Of a stretch of DNA of 64,000 nt, positions 19,450 to 31,341 are shown piece after piece. Position 1 is the first letter of the stretch, and every line of letters begins with the position of its first letter. The notes under the pieces are model-generated. The model saw nothing but the letters and a program-made list of their open reading frames with translations. It did not search any database and had not been told where the DNA came from. The position numbers were made by a program, and so were the translations under genes. This DNA is from Glandiceps talaboti (Eukaryota; Hemichordata; Enteropneusta; Spengelidae). The stretch is from positions 35,428,332 through 35,492,331 of the forward strand of contig NC_135549.1 in assembly GCF_964340395.1 (NCBI RefSeq). The letters run 5' to 3'.

Positions 19450-21670
19450 ATCTGGCTGTAAAAGAATAGAGGATAGACTTAAGAAACTGTGTTATGATGT
19501 CCCCGTTATGTTCAGAAAAAGTAGTTGTTGGGTATGCAACAGAAAAACTTAATGAGAGAGTATACCGACTTGCTGTATATAAGCATGAATTGGTTAATGT
19601 AGTAAAAACTATGGAAGACATTGGACAACTTAGGACAGATAATGAGAAATTGGAGAAGAGATGTTGTGTTGTTTTCAGAACTGTTGGTAGCAAAGGTGAA
19701 AAGACATACGGCAGAGATACAGTTAGAAGATTTAAAGTCTAAAAATCAAAGTCTTTTCAATATTATTAAACAACTTGAAGAGCAAGACCTCTACAGTTCA
19801 GACAAAGGTTCTTTAATGTGTAATTCATGTAAGAAAGAAGTGGGTAATAAACAGCGAAATAGACAAATTAAACAATTGAAAACTAACATAGATAAGGCAT
19901 TATGGTTTGCAGAATCATTTGGTCTGAAACTGGATACAGTGACATTATGTGAAGAAAATGGCCAAACTGTGAAACTTGATTATACAGAATGGGACTGGGA
20001 GTAGTTATGAGAACTTACCTGATATGGAAAAAGAAAAAAATCAGAAGTGTACTTTACATAATGGATAGGTTTTGTATTGGTGATGCATCATATCATGAGC
20101 TTACATATGTATCTGGTGACCTACCACAAAGTTACCTGATCAAGCAATGTCGACAAAAAATGAATGAGTGCTACTATATTGAGCGAACACCTGGGGTGGA
20201 AGAGGGTGTTCAGTTAAGTTTCACTGCTGAACTTACTGCTCAAATTGCTGAGCATAATCTGGCAACAAACCCAGCAAAACCCATTAGAGTCAAAATTTTC
20301 TGGTGATGGGGCCAGAATGTCACACATCACCAATTTCCTTATTGTGTCATTCTCATTTATTGATACAGATGATAATGACATGGATGGAGAAGTTTTTCCT
20401 GTTGCCATCATAAAGGCTTCTGAGTCCTATGAAACTATGAAAAGATGTTTGCATGACATAATTTGTGAGATGAACCAATTAATTGAAAAGGGTTCTATAG
20501 TATCAGCAGACACTTCTGTCCAAATTGAACTATACTTCTGTGCAGATTATAAATTTCTCCTCATAGTTATGGGTCTTGCTGGAGCTACATCTAATTATTC
20601 ATGCCTTTGGTGCAAGATTGAAAAAACACAGCGTTGGGATACAACAAAATCACTTGAATTTTACATGTCAACAGATATGGCAAGATCATTACATGATATT
20701 TTAAGTAATTCTGAAACCAAACAGTATAGTTGTTTACATGCTCCTCTGATCAAAATGCCACTGGATAGAATTATTATTGATGAGCTTCATTTGATGTTAA
20801 GAATAACTGATGTGTTGACTAATAATCTCATACAATATATATTAGATCTTGACAAACAAGCTACGTTTATGAGTGGTACAAAGAGACAAGTTTACCTCTC
20901 TAAGATATGCAATACACTAAAATCTAGTGGAATTTCATTTAATGTATGGGAAAAGAAAAATGCTGATGGCAGTGGTTCTGGTCTCTATGACTACACAAGT
21001 TTAATGGGAAATGATAAGAAAAAATTACTCAGTCAACTACCTGCAAAATTTAATGAAGTTATTCCAAATGTAGAATTAGCTGAAAATTTGGCTTCACTCT
21101 GGAATGAATTTAAATGTATTTATGATGTTCTTTCACAAAGTTTGCCTACACAGCCTGTTATCGATGCATTCTTCAAAAGTACTACACAATGGGTTCAGCA
21201 TTTCCTCTCATTTTCTGATAAAATGCCTGGCTTTGCCAAAAGGAATGTAACCCCCTACATGCACATACTAATGTATCATGTTCCAAACCAACTGAACATG
21301 TACAGGAGTGTAAAGAAATTTACTGGTCAGCATGTAGAAAAAGAAAATGATGTGGTGAGAAGCATCCATACTTTGAAATCAAATAAACATGATTCATGTT
21401 ACGAAGCTCTAACTGCAACAAAGCAGATGCATGAGTTAACAAGTTAAGAGGTCCTATACTTTAACACAACAACGGAGAAAAAGAGCTAGAAAAACTGTAG
21501 GTAAAGTGGTCAGAGATGATACCAGGAAAGAATTAGATGCTTTGAAAGAATATGAAAGGCTTTCAGTGCCTGAGCTGAATAAGAAACTAAAAGATCTTTT
21601 TATCACTACACGAGTACGGAGGCAAGATAAACTTATTCAAATATTATTTAATCATTGTTCTTTAACTTGA
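19450..21670 (+). pseudogene. Decayed gene of an uncharacterised, probably transposon-derived family
   Basis: Overlapping frames in the same direction (19,450-19,548; 19,621-20,004; 20,010-20,306; 20,305-21,447; 21,450-21,670) read as one protein broken by at least four frameshifts. Order: Cys-containing head, coiled coil (QLEDLKSKNQSLFNIIKQLE), CNSCKK pair, then a large conserved region with SGDGARMSHITNFL, ELYFCADYKFLLIVMG, CLWCK, IDELHLMLRITDVL and KNADGSGSGLYDYTSLMG. The tail has SVPELNKKLKDLF, which resembles a SAP-type DNA-binding helix pair. I recall proteins with this motif order in many cnidarian and mollusc genomes as multicopy unknowns. Acidic and Cys motifs with a DNA-binding tail would suit a transposase, but no catalytic triad can be assigned. 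No introns are seen. Confidence 0.65.
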
Positions 21671-21814
21671 GTCTTGTCAGAATGTCCAAATTTAAATACG
21701 CTTGGTCATTGATGGCCAAATTGAATAAAACAAGTTTAAATTTAGTTTGTCTTGTGTTGTGTCTAGTTTGTTCTGGGTGTGATGCTGAATGTAGCTGGTT
21801 TTGTGTTGTGTTCG

Positions 21815-21820
21815 CATATG
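21815..21820. other. Target-site duplication of element 2, left copy (CATATG)
   Basis: CATATG precedes the terminal AGTAGTATAG and is repeated at 35,971-35,976. Six bases is the usual Polinton duplication length. Because the hexamer is palindromic, it also extends the apparent inverted repeat. Confidence 0.85.
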
Positions 21821-22562
21821 AGTAGTATAGAAAATGAGAGTTCTAGACCAGTTTAACGACATACCCCATTTTTCACTTGTTATAAGGTAAATTAAGTCTT
21901 ATATTTGTATTAAATCAAATTTTTTATATATATAATTTTAACCTGTTATAAGGTAAATTAAACCTTATATCTATAGTAAAATTGACATATCTGTTTTAAA
22001 CTTGTTATAAGGTAAATTAAGTCTTAAAACTGTACTAAAATCAATTTATTTTATTCAATGAAGCGACATGTCTGTTTTAAACTCATTATAAGGTAAATTA
22101 AGTCTTATATCTGTAGTAAAATTGACTATGTCTGTTTAAAACTTCTGTTTAAACTTATTATAAGTAAATTAAGCCTTAGTAATCGATCATATCTCAGTAT
22201 AGTCTAATTTATATATAATTTATATATAATTTTATTCAACAAAGCGTCATGCTGCTATGCTACTATGCTGCTATGCTTGACTTCCCCCCCCCCCCCCATC
22301 ATGCTGCTACGCTACTATGACCCATATAATGGTGTTATTGTATTTGTCTAATTGAACATTTCAATGACTCAGTGACGCAGTGACTACCTTCGGGCAGCTT
22401 CAGGCATGTCTAGGTTACAAGGTCACCAAGGTCAGTTGACAGTGACAGATTGTTACATACTGTATACAACTTGTTACAAGGTCAGTTGACAGTTATAGAT
22501 TGTAAACAATCTGTTTCAAGGTCAATGCGCCCAATTAAACAAATACAAAGAGATGGTATATA
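21821..22562 (+). repeat. Left terminal inverted repeat of element 2 (~740 bp) with internal repeats
   Basis: Reverse complement of 35,160-35,970. It contains five spaced copies of TTATAAGGTAAATTAAG (21,880; 21,946; 22,005; 22,085; a degenerate one near 22,158), then a GCTGCTATGCTACTATG cluster with a C-run, then repeats around AAGGTCAGTTGACAGT. The inner edge is near GAGATGGTATAT. Confidence 0.9.
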
Positions 22563-22935
22563 TGAATATTAATGGATCCTAATACCAAGCGATACATTAC
22601 AATGTGAGAGAACTGCCCCACTTGTGGTAGATCGGCACCAGAATTCAAATGTGACAAATGCAATAAACGTTTTAGACATAAACATAATTTTATCAAACAT
22701 ATAAATATAAAATACTCCTGTGAGAATAGTAAATGTGAATATCCTGATGCATATCTAACATGCGAACATGTTTTCCCTGAATTCGTATGTGATAAATGTA
22801 AATTTGCATATAAATACGAATGTCATTTAAAGATACATTTTAACAGAAGTATACCTTGCGTTAAACAACCTAAGAGATATTTTTGTGATTGTGGTAAAGA
22901 ATTAGGTAGTTATCCTACGCTATATATACATACAG

Positions 22936-22939
22936 TTAA
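22936..22939. other. TTAA target duplication of piggyBac, left copy
   Basis: TTAA immediately precedes CCCTTTACTTCC. The second copy is at 25,378-25,381. Confidence 0.9.
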
Positions 22940-25377
22940 CCCTTTACTTCCGGTCTACGGGAAAAGTCATAGCAAACTGAGGGCGCCCTCATGGGCGATC
23001 TACATGAAAAGTCGAAGTTGAACTTTAAACCCTATTATAATATTAATTTCTTACTATAGGGGGTATGCCCAATTGACAATTGAATAGAGCATTTCTCGAC
23101 CTTTCTAATGATATACGATTAGCGGGTCACTGAATATTTATTAGTCGTCTGCAGTTTGTTTTGCTTCCGTATTCAGCGTATTTTCTCACTGAACTGTCAA
23201 AGTTTTTAAAGATGGCTGCTTTGCGCGATATTCAAATCGGAAATCACATCGCAGATATTTTTTGTGAAAGCAGTAATGAGTCATTTGAAGGTTTTACTAC
23301 GTCCGACATCGAAGATGATATGCCCCTAGCTCGACTATTATATCGTCATGAGACTTCCGGCAGTGAAGTAGGCTCGGACTTTGAAATTTCTGACACCGAC
23401 AGCGAGGACGATACCGGACCGGAACCTCCATTGCCCGCAGGAAGAAATGACATCGACCGTGGTGCTGACAGGGACAACGATGTGTGGACTCATGAAATCG
23501 AGACCCGTGATGACATTGATTTTGACCAGGAGAACGTACGTATTACTCAAGAGTGTCGTAACATGAGCGTTTTACAACTTTTTCAACTTTTCTTTACTGG
23601 CGCCGTAATGAATTTGATCGTGACTGAAACTAATCGTTATGCAACTCAACAGCGTTCAGCCAAAGCTAATGGCCCTAAATGGGACTGGCCGGAAACTGGA
23701 ATAACTGTTGAGCACTTGGAAGTTTTTCTCGGACTGACTATTGCTATGGGTCTAGTTGATAAAAAGGGCTCATTTAAAGACTACTGGTCTAATTTTTGGC
23801 TGACGAAGTTACCGGCTTTTGGAGCGACCATGCCAAGAGATATGTTCTGTCAGATAATGAGGTATCTCCATTTCACAAATAATAGCACAGCTCAAACTGA
23901 CAGATATCACCAGAACTATGACAAACTTTGGAAAATCCGTAAACTTTGATATATGAATTGTAGTAAATTGAGAAGGTATATAAATCCTGAGATGTTTATC
24001 TATTGATGAATCAATGATCAAGTTCAAAGGACGTATATCATTCAGACAATACATAAAGAACAAACCAACAAAATGGGGTATCAAGGTTTTCAGTTTAGCC
24101 GAGGCAAAGTCTGGATATGTACTAAATATGAAAGTCTACATTGACAGAGAACCACATCAGCTTAGTGAGTCCCCCACAAATGACACTGTTTTAGTACTAT
24201 GTAGGCCATACTTCAACAAAGGATACCATCTTTACAGTGACAATTACTATACAAGTCCAACCCTGTATCAGGAATTAGAAAGTCATGGTATTTTAGTCTG
24301 TGGTACTGTCAGGATGAACAGGAAAGGGCTAGCACAAGATATGAAAAAAAACACGGCAACAGTAAAAAATATGAGACTTGGTGAGTCTGTTTATTGGCAG
24401 AAGAGTGAGGTGACTGCTATAGTATGGAAAGACTCCAAACATGTGTCTTTGTTGGCAACAACACCTGTCAACAGTGAAAATGAGCAACCAGTGCAGAGAT
24501 CTGTGAAGGAAAATGGCAGATGGACTCGTCAAGAGTTCAATCGACCTGAAGCCATTGCCAACTATAACAAGTACATGGGAGGAGTCGATCTCGCTGACCA
24601 ACGCTTGCAGTCCTACAAGCGCCATATGAAAGGCCATACATGGTATTTTCAAATCTTCTGGTACCTTTTAGAAGTAGCCATCCTGAATGCCTTCCTGTTG
24701 TACAAGAAAGCTCATCCTGCAAGCAAGAAAGCTATGTTGTCATTCAGAGAAGAACTGTGTGACCAACTGATTGGTGGTCGGTCATTCTGTCGTCAACCAG
24801 GTCGCCGTTCATCAGCACCTCCATCTGAAGACATCAGATTTGACAGAACAAAAGAACATGCTCCTGAAAGAAAAGAAAACACTTCAACTTGCAAAGTACA
24901 CCTGCAAAGGAAAGAAACCAAATTTGCCTGCAGAGCCTGTGGAGTAAGAATGTGCCCTGATCCTTGCTTCCATCGCTACCATTACACGAGGAACTTTCAG
25001 TTTGATGACCCAGAACTACAAGGAAGAGATATTGCAAGGAAGAGAAGAAATATTAGGAACTGAACTTGAAATAACATTGAGAAATAACACTAAAAGACTG
25101 AGTAAAAAACACTGCCAGAGATTGTAGTATGTTTAACTGTAGTTTTATTGAAATTGATACATTTATGCAAATGAGTTTGTTGCAGTTTGCAACATTGTGT
25201 TAAATTGTTGTTAAAACAAAAGAGAATTTAATTGTGACAAAGTTGATATATAACTTTGTGTTGGAGTTACTCCAAATTTCAGTATTTTCTACATAATTGT
25301 CAAAGGTGTCATACTTAAGTTTTTAATTCAGGCCATAAGGGTATACAGGTATGCTCTATTATACAGGAAGTAAAGGG
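22940..25377 (+). mobile_element. piggyBac-superfamily transposon (2,438 bp)
   Basis: Terminal inverted repeats CCCTTTACTTCC and GGAAGTAAAGGG lie inside TTAA duplications. An inner short inverted repeat, GGGCGCCCTCATGGGCG, lies near 22,981-22,997. It carries one transposase gene with a single disruption, about 270 bp of 5' and about 310 bp of 3' flank. It inserted after the host Polinton, because it interrupts one of its genes. Confidence 0.93.
23212..25063 (+). pseudogene. piggyBac transposase, one disruption near the first catalytic Asp
   Basis: Start at ATG 23,212; the frame upstream opens only with TTG. The acidic N-terminus is followed by the DDE_Tnp_1_7-type core. The first frame ends at 23,949. 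The second resumes near 24,000 and contains, in order, SIDESM (first catalytic Asp, just upstream of its first ATG at 24,014), KWGIKVFSLAEAKSGY, YSDNYYTSPTLY (second Asp) and GGVDLADQ (third Asp). The C-terminus has a Cys/His cluster (CRACGVRMCPDPCF, then H), as in other piggyBac transposases. The gap of about 50 bp has stops in the needed frame and is too short for a normal intron, so I call it a frameshift. All three Asp codons survive. Confidence 0.88.
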
Positions 25378-25444
25378 TTAAGAAAAAACCAATTGAACTA
25401 ATGAATATTATATATGAATATTAAATCTTTTTTCATTATACAAT

Positions 25445-28400
25445 ATGACAAAGATTTTGAACCCACACACTAAGCGAATGATAACAGTTGGTGGACGTGT
25501 ATACAATAAGCTTATACGGAATGGCGATCTACAACCTTTACCTAAGGTTTATATGACAAAGATTTTGAACCCACGCACTAAGCGAATGATAACAGTTGGT
25601 GGACGTATATACAATAAGCTTATACGGAATGGTGAGCTACAACCTTTACCTAAGAATATCTTAGATTGGTCAGTTCCTACCAATCTTCCTCGACCATTAA
25701 CGGAACAATATATCATTAATCCTATTACCAAACGTATGATTACAATAGGTAATGATACATATCAAACTCTTATTAATAAAGGCTATCGTCATGTTGGTGG
25801 TGTTCTACTACCACCTAGATATCATGAACTTGAGAGAGCTTTTAATGGATATGTGAAGTCCTATGAAATTGTTATTAATGAGAATGAACCTCATTCACAG
25901 TTAAATGAAAATAAATATTTAATAAAACAAATCTTAAAACAAAATTTAAAAGATCAAGGTGGAATAAAAGCAATATTAACCTTGAAGATAAAATTTGCTA
26001 AATACAACTCAAGTGTAAACAATATGGACACTGAAATAACAAATAATGGTTATTTTAATAGTAGTCCATTAGTAATTACAAATACTGACCAAATAGATGA
26101 ACAAATTAATGTAAGTTTCGAAAGAATAATTGAGCATATTGCTAAATGGTTACGTGAAGGTTCTGGTTGGTATATAAAAACACTTCTTAATTTTTATGTA
26201 AATATTGTAAGATACGAGCCTTTACAAGGTAACTCATATATCAAATTACCAAAAGAACTACAAAATCCAAAGAAAGGCCTCATTAACATCCAAAATAATG
26301 ACAATGAATATTTTAGATGGTGTCATTTAGCATATAAATTTCCAGTTGAAATTCATAAAAATAGACCATCGAGATACAGTAAACATATCGTTGATCTAGA
26401 TTATAAAGGAATAACATTCCCAGTAACAATAAAACAAATTCCTAAAATTGAAAACCAAAATAATTTATCGATTTCTGTATTTGGGTATAACCAAAAACAA
26501 CAAGCATATCCAATTTATGTTAGTAAACAAACTAGTAAAAATCATCTTGATTTACTACTATTGACTCATGGTGATAATCAAAAACATTATGTTTGGATCA
26601 AAGACTTTAATCGATTTATGTATGGTATAACAAATCATAATGGAAGAAAACATTTTTGTAGATATTGTTTACAGCATTTTACAACTGTAGAGATTTTAAA
26701 TCAACACATTCCTATTTGTTTTGAAATAAATAAGACGCAAGCTATACGAATGCCAACTGAGGAATATAAATGGTTATCATTTAAAAATTACCCAAAACAA
26801 TTAAATGCACCATTTGTTATTTACGCAGATTTCGAATCGATAACTGAAAAAGTAAATACTACTAATAATAATACGGTATTCACGCAACATTATCAAAAAC
26901 ACGAAGTATGTAGTTTTGGATATAAACTAGTTTGTTGTTATGATGACACATTCAGTAAAGAAAGTGTTATTTATAGAGGACCAGATGCATCTAAGAAATT
27001 TATGGAAATGATGTTATCCGAAGTTGATTATTGTAATAATATTAAACAACAATATTTTAATAAACCTTTGTATATGAGTAAAAATGATGAAAACTGTTGT
27101 CATATTTGTGAAAATTATACGAAAAAACTGATATACAAGTCCGTGATCATTGTCATATTACCGGTAAATACCGTGGTTCAGCACATGAATCTTGTAATAT
27201 CAATTTTCAAATAACGAAGAAAATACCTGTTATATTTCACAATTTAAAAGGATATGACAGCCATTTGTGTATACCCCTATGACTATATGGATTCCACCAA
27301 AAAATTTAATGATGTTAGTCTTCCATTAAAAGAAACATTCTATTCTATTTTGAATGAGACTGGTATAACCGATGAAGATTATATGCATGCACAAGATATT
27401 TGGAAGCATTTTAATATGCAAACAATGGGTGATTATCATGACTTATATCTTAAAACTGATGTATTATTACTAACGGATGTATTTGAAAATTTCCGAAAGA
27501 CATGTAATCTATACTATAATCTTGATCCCTGCCATTATTTCAGTGCTCCAGGATTATCTTGGGATGCCTGCTTAAAAATGACTAAAATTAATCTCGGATT
27601 ATTAACGGATATAGATATGCATCTCTTTATTGAAAAAGGTCTTCGTGGTGGTATCTCTTATATATCCGCTGGTCATGCAAAGGCAAACAATCCATACATG
27701 AAAGATTATGATCCTACTCAAGAATCAAAATATATCATGTATTTAGATGCAAATAATCTACATGGTTGGGCAATGGTTCAATCTTTACTAACAGATGGAT
27801 TTAAATGGGTTGATGTAAATGAGCTTGACTGTAAAGACTGTGACTTTTTAAGTAAGTATACCAATGAAAGTGACCGTGAATTAATCCTTGAAGTTGATCT
27901 TGAATATCCTAGCGAGTTACATGATCTCCTCAATGATTATCTTTTAGCACCTGAGAGATTATGTATTACTGAAGACATGTTATCACCACATAATAAAAAG
28001 ATATGTGACTTATTTAATATCAAATGTGGAAATATAGAGAAATTAACTACAACTTTGAAACCAAAAAGGAATTACGTACTTCATTTCCAAAACTTAAAAC
28101 AATATTTATCACTCGGTTTAAAAGTCACTAAAATCCATAGAGCTATTGAGTTTAACCAATCAAAGTGGATGTCGCAATACATTTTATTTAACACGGAAAA
28201 AAGAAAGAAAGCTAAAAATGCCTTCGAAAAAGATTTCTTCAAACTAATGAATAACTCTGTATTTGGACGAACCATGATGAATGTACGTAAGCATCGTAAT
28301 ATAAAATTATGTACAACAGAAAAACAAATCAAAAAATTAGAAGCTAAACCAACTTTTGTTACGCAAAAAATTATAACTAAAGGATTGGTTGCTGTTGAAA

Positions 28401-29008
28401 ATAAAAAAGAACGATTAACTTTAAATCAACCTTTATATGTTGGGATGTGTATTCTTGATTTGTCCAAAACTTTAATGTATGACTTTCATTACAACTATAT
28501 CAAAGAAAAATATGGTTCAAAAGCAAAATTTTTATTCACAGATACTGATTCATTAATGTAAGAAATTAAAACAAATGACTCTTATAAAGATTTCAAAGAC
28601 CTGTTCGATAATAGTGATTACTCATCTGAGAGTCCATACTATTTTGATTATAATAAAAAGATAATCGGTAAAATGAAAGATGAATGTGCCGGTTTACCAA
28701 TCACTGAATTTATTGGACTTCGAAGTAAAATGTATTCTTATATCACAGAAACTTCATCAACTCGAAAAGCAAAAGGAATGAAAAAAATAGTTATTAAAAA
28801 GAATATTACTCATGAAGAATATAAGACTGTACTTTTTGAAAATTTACAAATGAAACATTCCATGAATACTATACGATCGATAAATCATCAGATCGGTAGT
28901 TACACAATCAATAAGACTTCTCTAAGTTGCTTCAATGATAAACGTTATGTCGTTGATCATCATAACACGCTAGCATATGGTCACGTTGATTTAGGTTGCT
29001 TTAAGTAA
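25445..29008 (+). pseudogene. Protein-primed-type family B DNA polymerase, broken
   Basis: Frame 1 (25,445-27,214) has three N-terminal modules NP-x-TKRMIT-x-G, a C2H2-like CRYCLQHF...H motif (~26,656), and exonuclease I YADFESIT (~26,822). It then shifts frame near 27,120. The next frame has DHCHITGKYRG and exonuclease II-type HNLKGYDSHL, and ends by 27,283. Frame 2 (from 27,254) resumes at VYPYDYMDS, so about 60-70 residues normally between are deleted. It has the palm motifs YLDANNLHGWAM (A), NNSVFGRTM (B) and FTDTDSLM (C). A TAA at 28,559-28,561 follows motif C in frame, and the frame then continues to 29,008. This is the replicative polymerase of Polintons, using a protein primer. The catalytic Asp codons survive but the gene cannot give a full product. 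Confidence 0.92.
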
Positions 29009-29656
29009 GTTCTAGTTGAAATGAAATTGGCCAACCATTAAAATCTATTGGTTCGTTATTTTGATCAGTTATCCAAATTCGAAGATTAGTTATATTCATT
29101 TCCTTGATGGGTGCTGGAATATTAGCAGGAAATGAATAAGTGACAGGTTCTCCTATTTCACCCTTATTTTCCTGTATCGTTAAAATTTGTAAATAATTAG
29201 ACCTTTTCCCATTGATGTAATTAGTAGGTGTATCTATAATATCGCAGTAGACTACGTATTCAGTCACAGGAAGAAAATCTACTTTGTTTGGACTAATACC
29301 CGATGAAATATATTCTTTCTCTTCAAAACCAAGTATTTTCGCAAAATTCTTAGGTTTTGAAAAGTCTACTTTAACGTTATCACCGAGTATCATCTGTGTT
29401 TTTCCTGTTGGTAAAATTCTCTTAAAATTAATCAATTTTGATCTACCAATGTTTCTACATTGTAATTACCTGGTTCTACTTTTTTAACTGACGTTTTAAG
29501 GTTAGCGGTATAGGCAATTTCATTGTTTTCTTTCGTAATATTATACCAGGAATTATATAGTTTACACTCCAACAATCGTATTTGTGAATAACCAGTCAAC
29601 GTTTCTGTAAAACTGATAGTAATGTCATTAGATTTTTCATTTATATATAACTTCAT
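29001..29656 (-). pseudogene. Probable penton/minor capsid (single jelly-roll) protein, one frameshift
   Basis: It starts at ATG 29,656 and is open to 29,432, then shifts one frame near 29,440 and continues (no ATG, first codon TTG) to 29,001. Beta-rich, with ILPTGKTQMILGDNV, AKILGFEEKEY, YVVYCDI and NGKRSNYLQIL, and ending in LRIWITDQNNEPIDFNGWPI. That last signature I associate with the penton-like proteins of Polintons and adintoviruses (from memory). It is convergent with PolB, overlapping it by 8 bp. It is the only virion gene kept in element 2 and has no copy in element 1. Confidence 0.6.
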
Positions 29657-29794
29657 TGTTTTTTAATAGTATAGTATAGTATAGTATATTATAGTATATA
29701 CTATATACGAAATACAAAAATAATAAATAATAAATAATATATAAATATTATAATATGGACTTAATGATCTTAAAGATCGAATTTATCTGGACGG

Positions 29795-30118
29795 CATAAT
29801 AATAAAGATTTTGTCTTAAGATGGAAAAATGAACCTAAATCATTTAATTTAGAACCAGCGGCAGTTCAATCACACGAACATACTAACAATTTAGCAGATT
29901 TAAATGATATAGATGAGACAATTGAAGAATTTAAAATAACGAAACATCATGTACCATTTGGTTTTGCGTATAGTAACAGAGATGCCAAGTTTTATGTTTT
30001 TGATTTACCACGAGACTTTGTTGAATTGATTGAAAAACCATTAACTATTGACCATGGTTTAACTGACCGAGTTCCTTATGTGTTGATTTATAATGATAAT
30101 ACTAAGACATTAATTTAA
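29795..30118 (+). pseudogene. Unknown Polinton gene, 107 open codons without a start
   Basis: Open from CAT at 29,795 to TAA at 30,118 with sensible composition (VPFGFAYSNRDAKFYVFDLP). There is no ATG near its start. An ATG at 29,755 lies in another frame, and a GLNDLKDRIYLDG-coding segment just upstream suggests a frameshifted 5' end near 29,793. Unknown function. It sits between penton and integrase. Confidence 0.5.
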
Positions 30119-30123
30119 CTGAT

Positions 30124-30565
30124 ATCAGACACTATTTTCAGGAACCAGATCCTAGACTAGACCTGTTGAACCCAAAACTGCATTTAAAAATGGATGCTTC
30201 AAAAACAATAGTAAAAAGTGACAATATTTTTCGTAGAATTATTAATTCAGGGGAATGGTATTGTAGTTATTATTATTCAAGAAGGAATTATTAACTTATT
30301 TTATGATGCGCAGTTTAATGTACTTGGTTTGAAATTAAATTTGATTTCTATTAGTGATGTGATGACGTTCAATATAAAGAAAGTAAGCAGTGGTACCATT
30401 ATTATTAAATGTATTAAATTAAATACTGAGGATGAATACGATACTATTTTAGATGGATTTGCAATAAAGTGTGACCGACGTACATTATTAACTATTGAAA
30501 TTCATATTGAGTTCCAGAATATGAATATTAATGTTTTTACAGAAAATAAAGTGTCATCTAAATAA
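30124..30565 (+). pseudogene. Unknown gene, frameshifted
   Basis: The first frame from about 30,124 (PDPRLDLLNPKLHLKMDASK) loses its reading near 30,250. A second frame then runs open to 30,565 with IKKVSSGTIIIKCIKLN and LTIEIHIEFQNMNINVF. The alternating hydrophobic pattern suggests beta structure, perhaps another virion protein. Not recognised. Confidence 0.45.
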
Positions 30566-30757
30566 GCAGAGTCAGCATTAAAAGAAGAGGAAACAAATGA
30601 AGTGTTATATATAATAACACAAAGGTTAAAGTTTTTAGATATCAAAACAATAACTTTGAAACGTATGATTCTTATAGATTTAAAAGTATTTTTAAATTAG
30701 TATTTAATATAGATTAATTATATAATATTATATAAAATATATAAAATAAATATACAA

Positions 30758-30840
30758 AATGAATAAATCTCTCAACTTATCTTTCAATGATCTTAAGGAT
30801 TTTAGATCTATGAAAACAATACCAGGTGTTAAATATTAGA
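30758..30840 (+). other. Short frame (25 codons), possible gene fragment
   Basis: ATG frame MNKSLNLSFNDLKDFRSM ending at TAG. The NDLKD motif echoes the fragment before 29,795, so this may be a duplicated N-terminus. Too short to call a gene. Confidence 0.25.
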
Positions 30841-30857
30841 TATAATATGAAAATAAT

Positions 30858-31312
30858 ATGTTTAAATTAAAGCCAATTCCACCTAAAAAACCAGAGTTAG
30901 AGATTGCAATAATTGAATTTGTTCATAAAAAAATTGTTAAGGTAACAGTAAAAGAATTTTCTCATATAATAAACACGTATAAAGTAACTTTTGATAGTGG
31001 TAGAAAATCTTATTTTTAGACCCAGGAACTGGTCATATTCTCCCTCAGTTGAAGTTTAAAGAAAAAAATGAGAGAGCAATAGTTATTTTTTATATAAAAT
31101 TCGATGATGAAAAAAAAATATCTCATTTAACATACGTTATAAACAAACAAATTTTACCAACATCTATGTCTCGGTTATTTCATACTGAAAAAAAAGTTAA
31201 AATTAGTATTAATTTTACGGTCTTCGATGATCGCAGTTATACAAAAATAACTTATCGTTCCACTTTGATTATCAAACCTTATAAAAATAATATTTTTAAA
31301 TATATAGTATAA
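30858..31312 (+). pseudogene. Unknown gene (~150 codons), one frameshift
   Basis: ATG at 30,858 (MFKLKPIPPKKPELEIAI). A slip in a T-run near 31,013 is followed by a second frame (LDPGTGHILPQ, LTYVINKQILPTSMSRLF) to the stop at 31,312. Lys-rich, beta-type pattern. Not recognised. Confidence 0.45.
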
Positions 31313-31341
31313 TTATAAGGTGATACAGGTGATACCACAAA

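Larger units (their letters stand above)
22574..25397 (+). pseudogene. Zinc-finger gene split by piggyBac
   Basis: The frame from 22,598 encodes the same fingers as element 1 (CPTCGRSAPEFKCDKCNKRF, CDKCKFAYKYECH, CDCG) and is open to the TTAA at 22,936. If the transposon is ignored, the frame resumes after 25,377 and ends within seven codons, at 25,395-25,397. At the 5' end an ATG at 22,591 is followed directly by TGA, so the normal start is also lost. It was probably DNA-binding. It lies upstream of PolB in the same orientation. Confidence 0.75.

Noticed and set aside
23950-24013. Intron in the piggyBac transposase
   Set aside because: A GT...AG pair of about 55-60 bp can be drawn, but this is shorter than the other introns seen here and lacks a pyrimidine tract; a frameshift is simpler.
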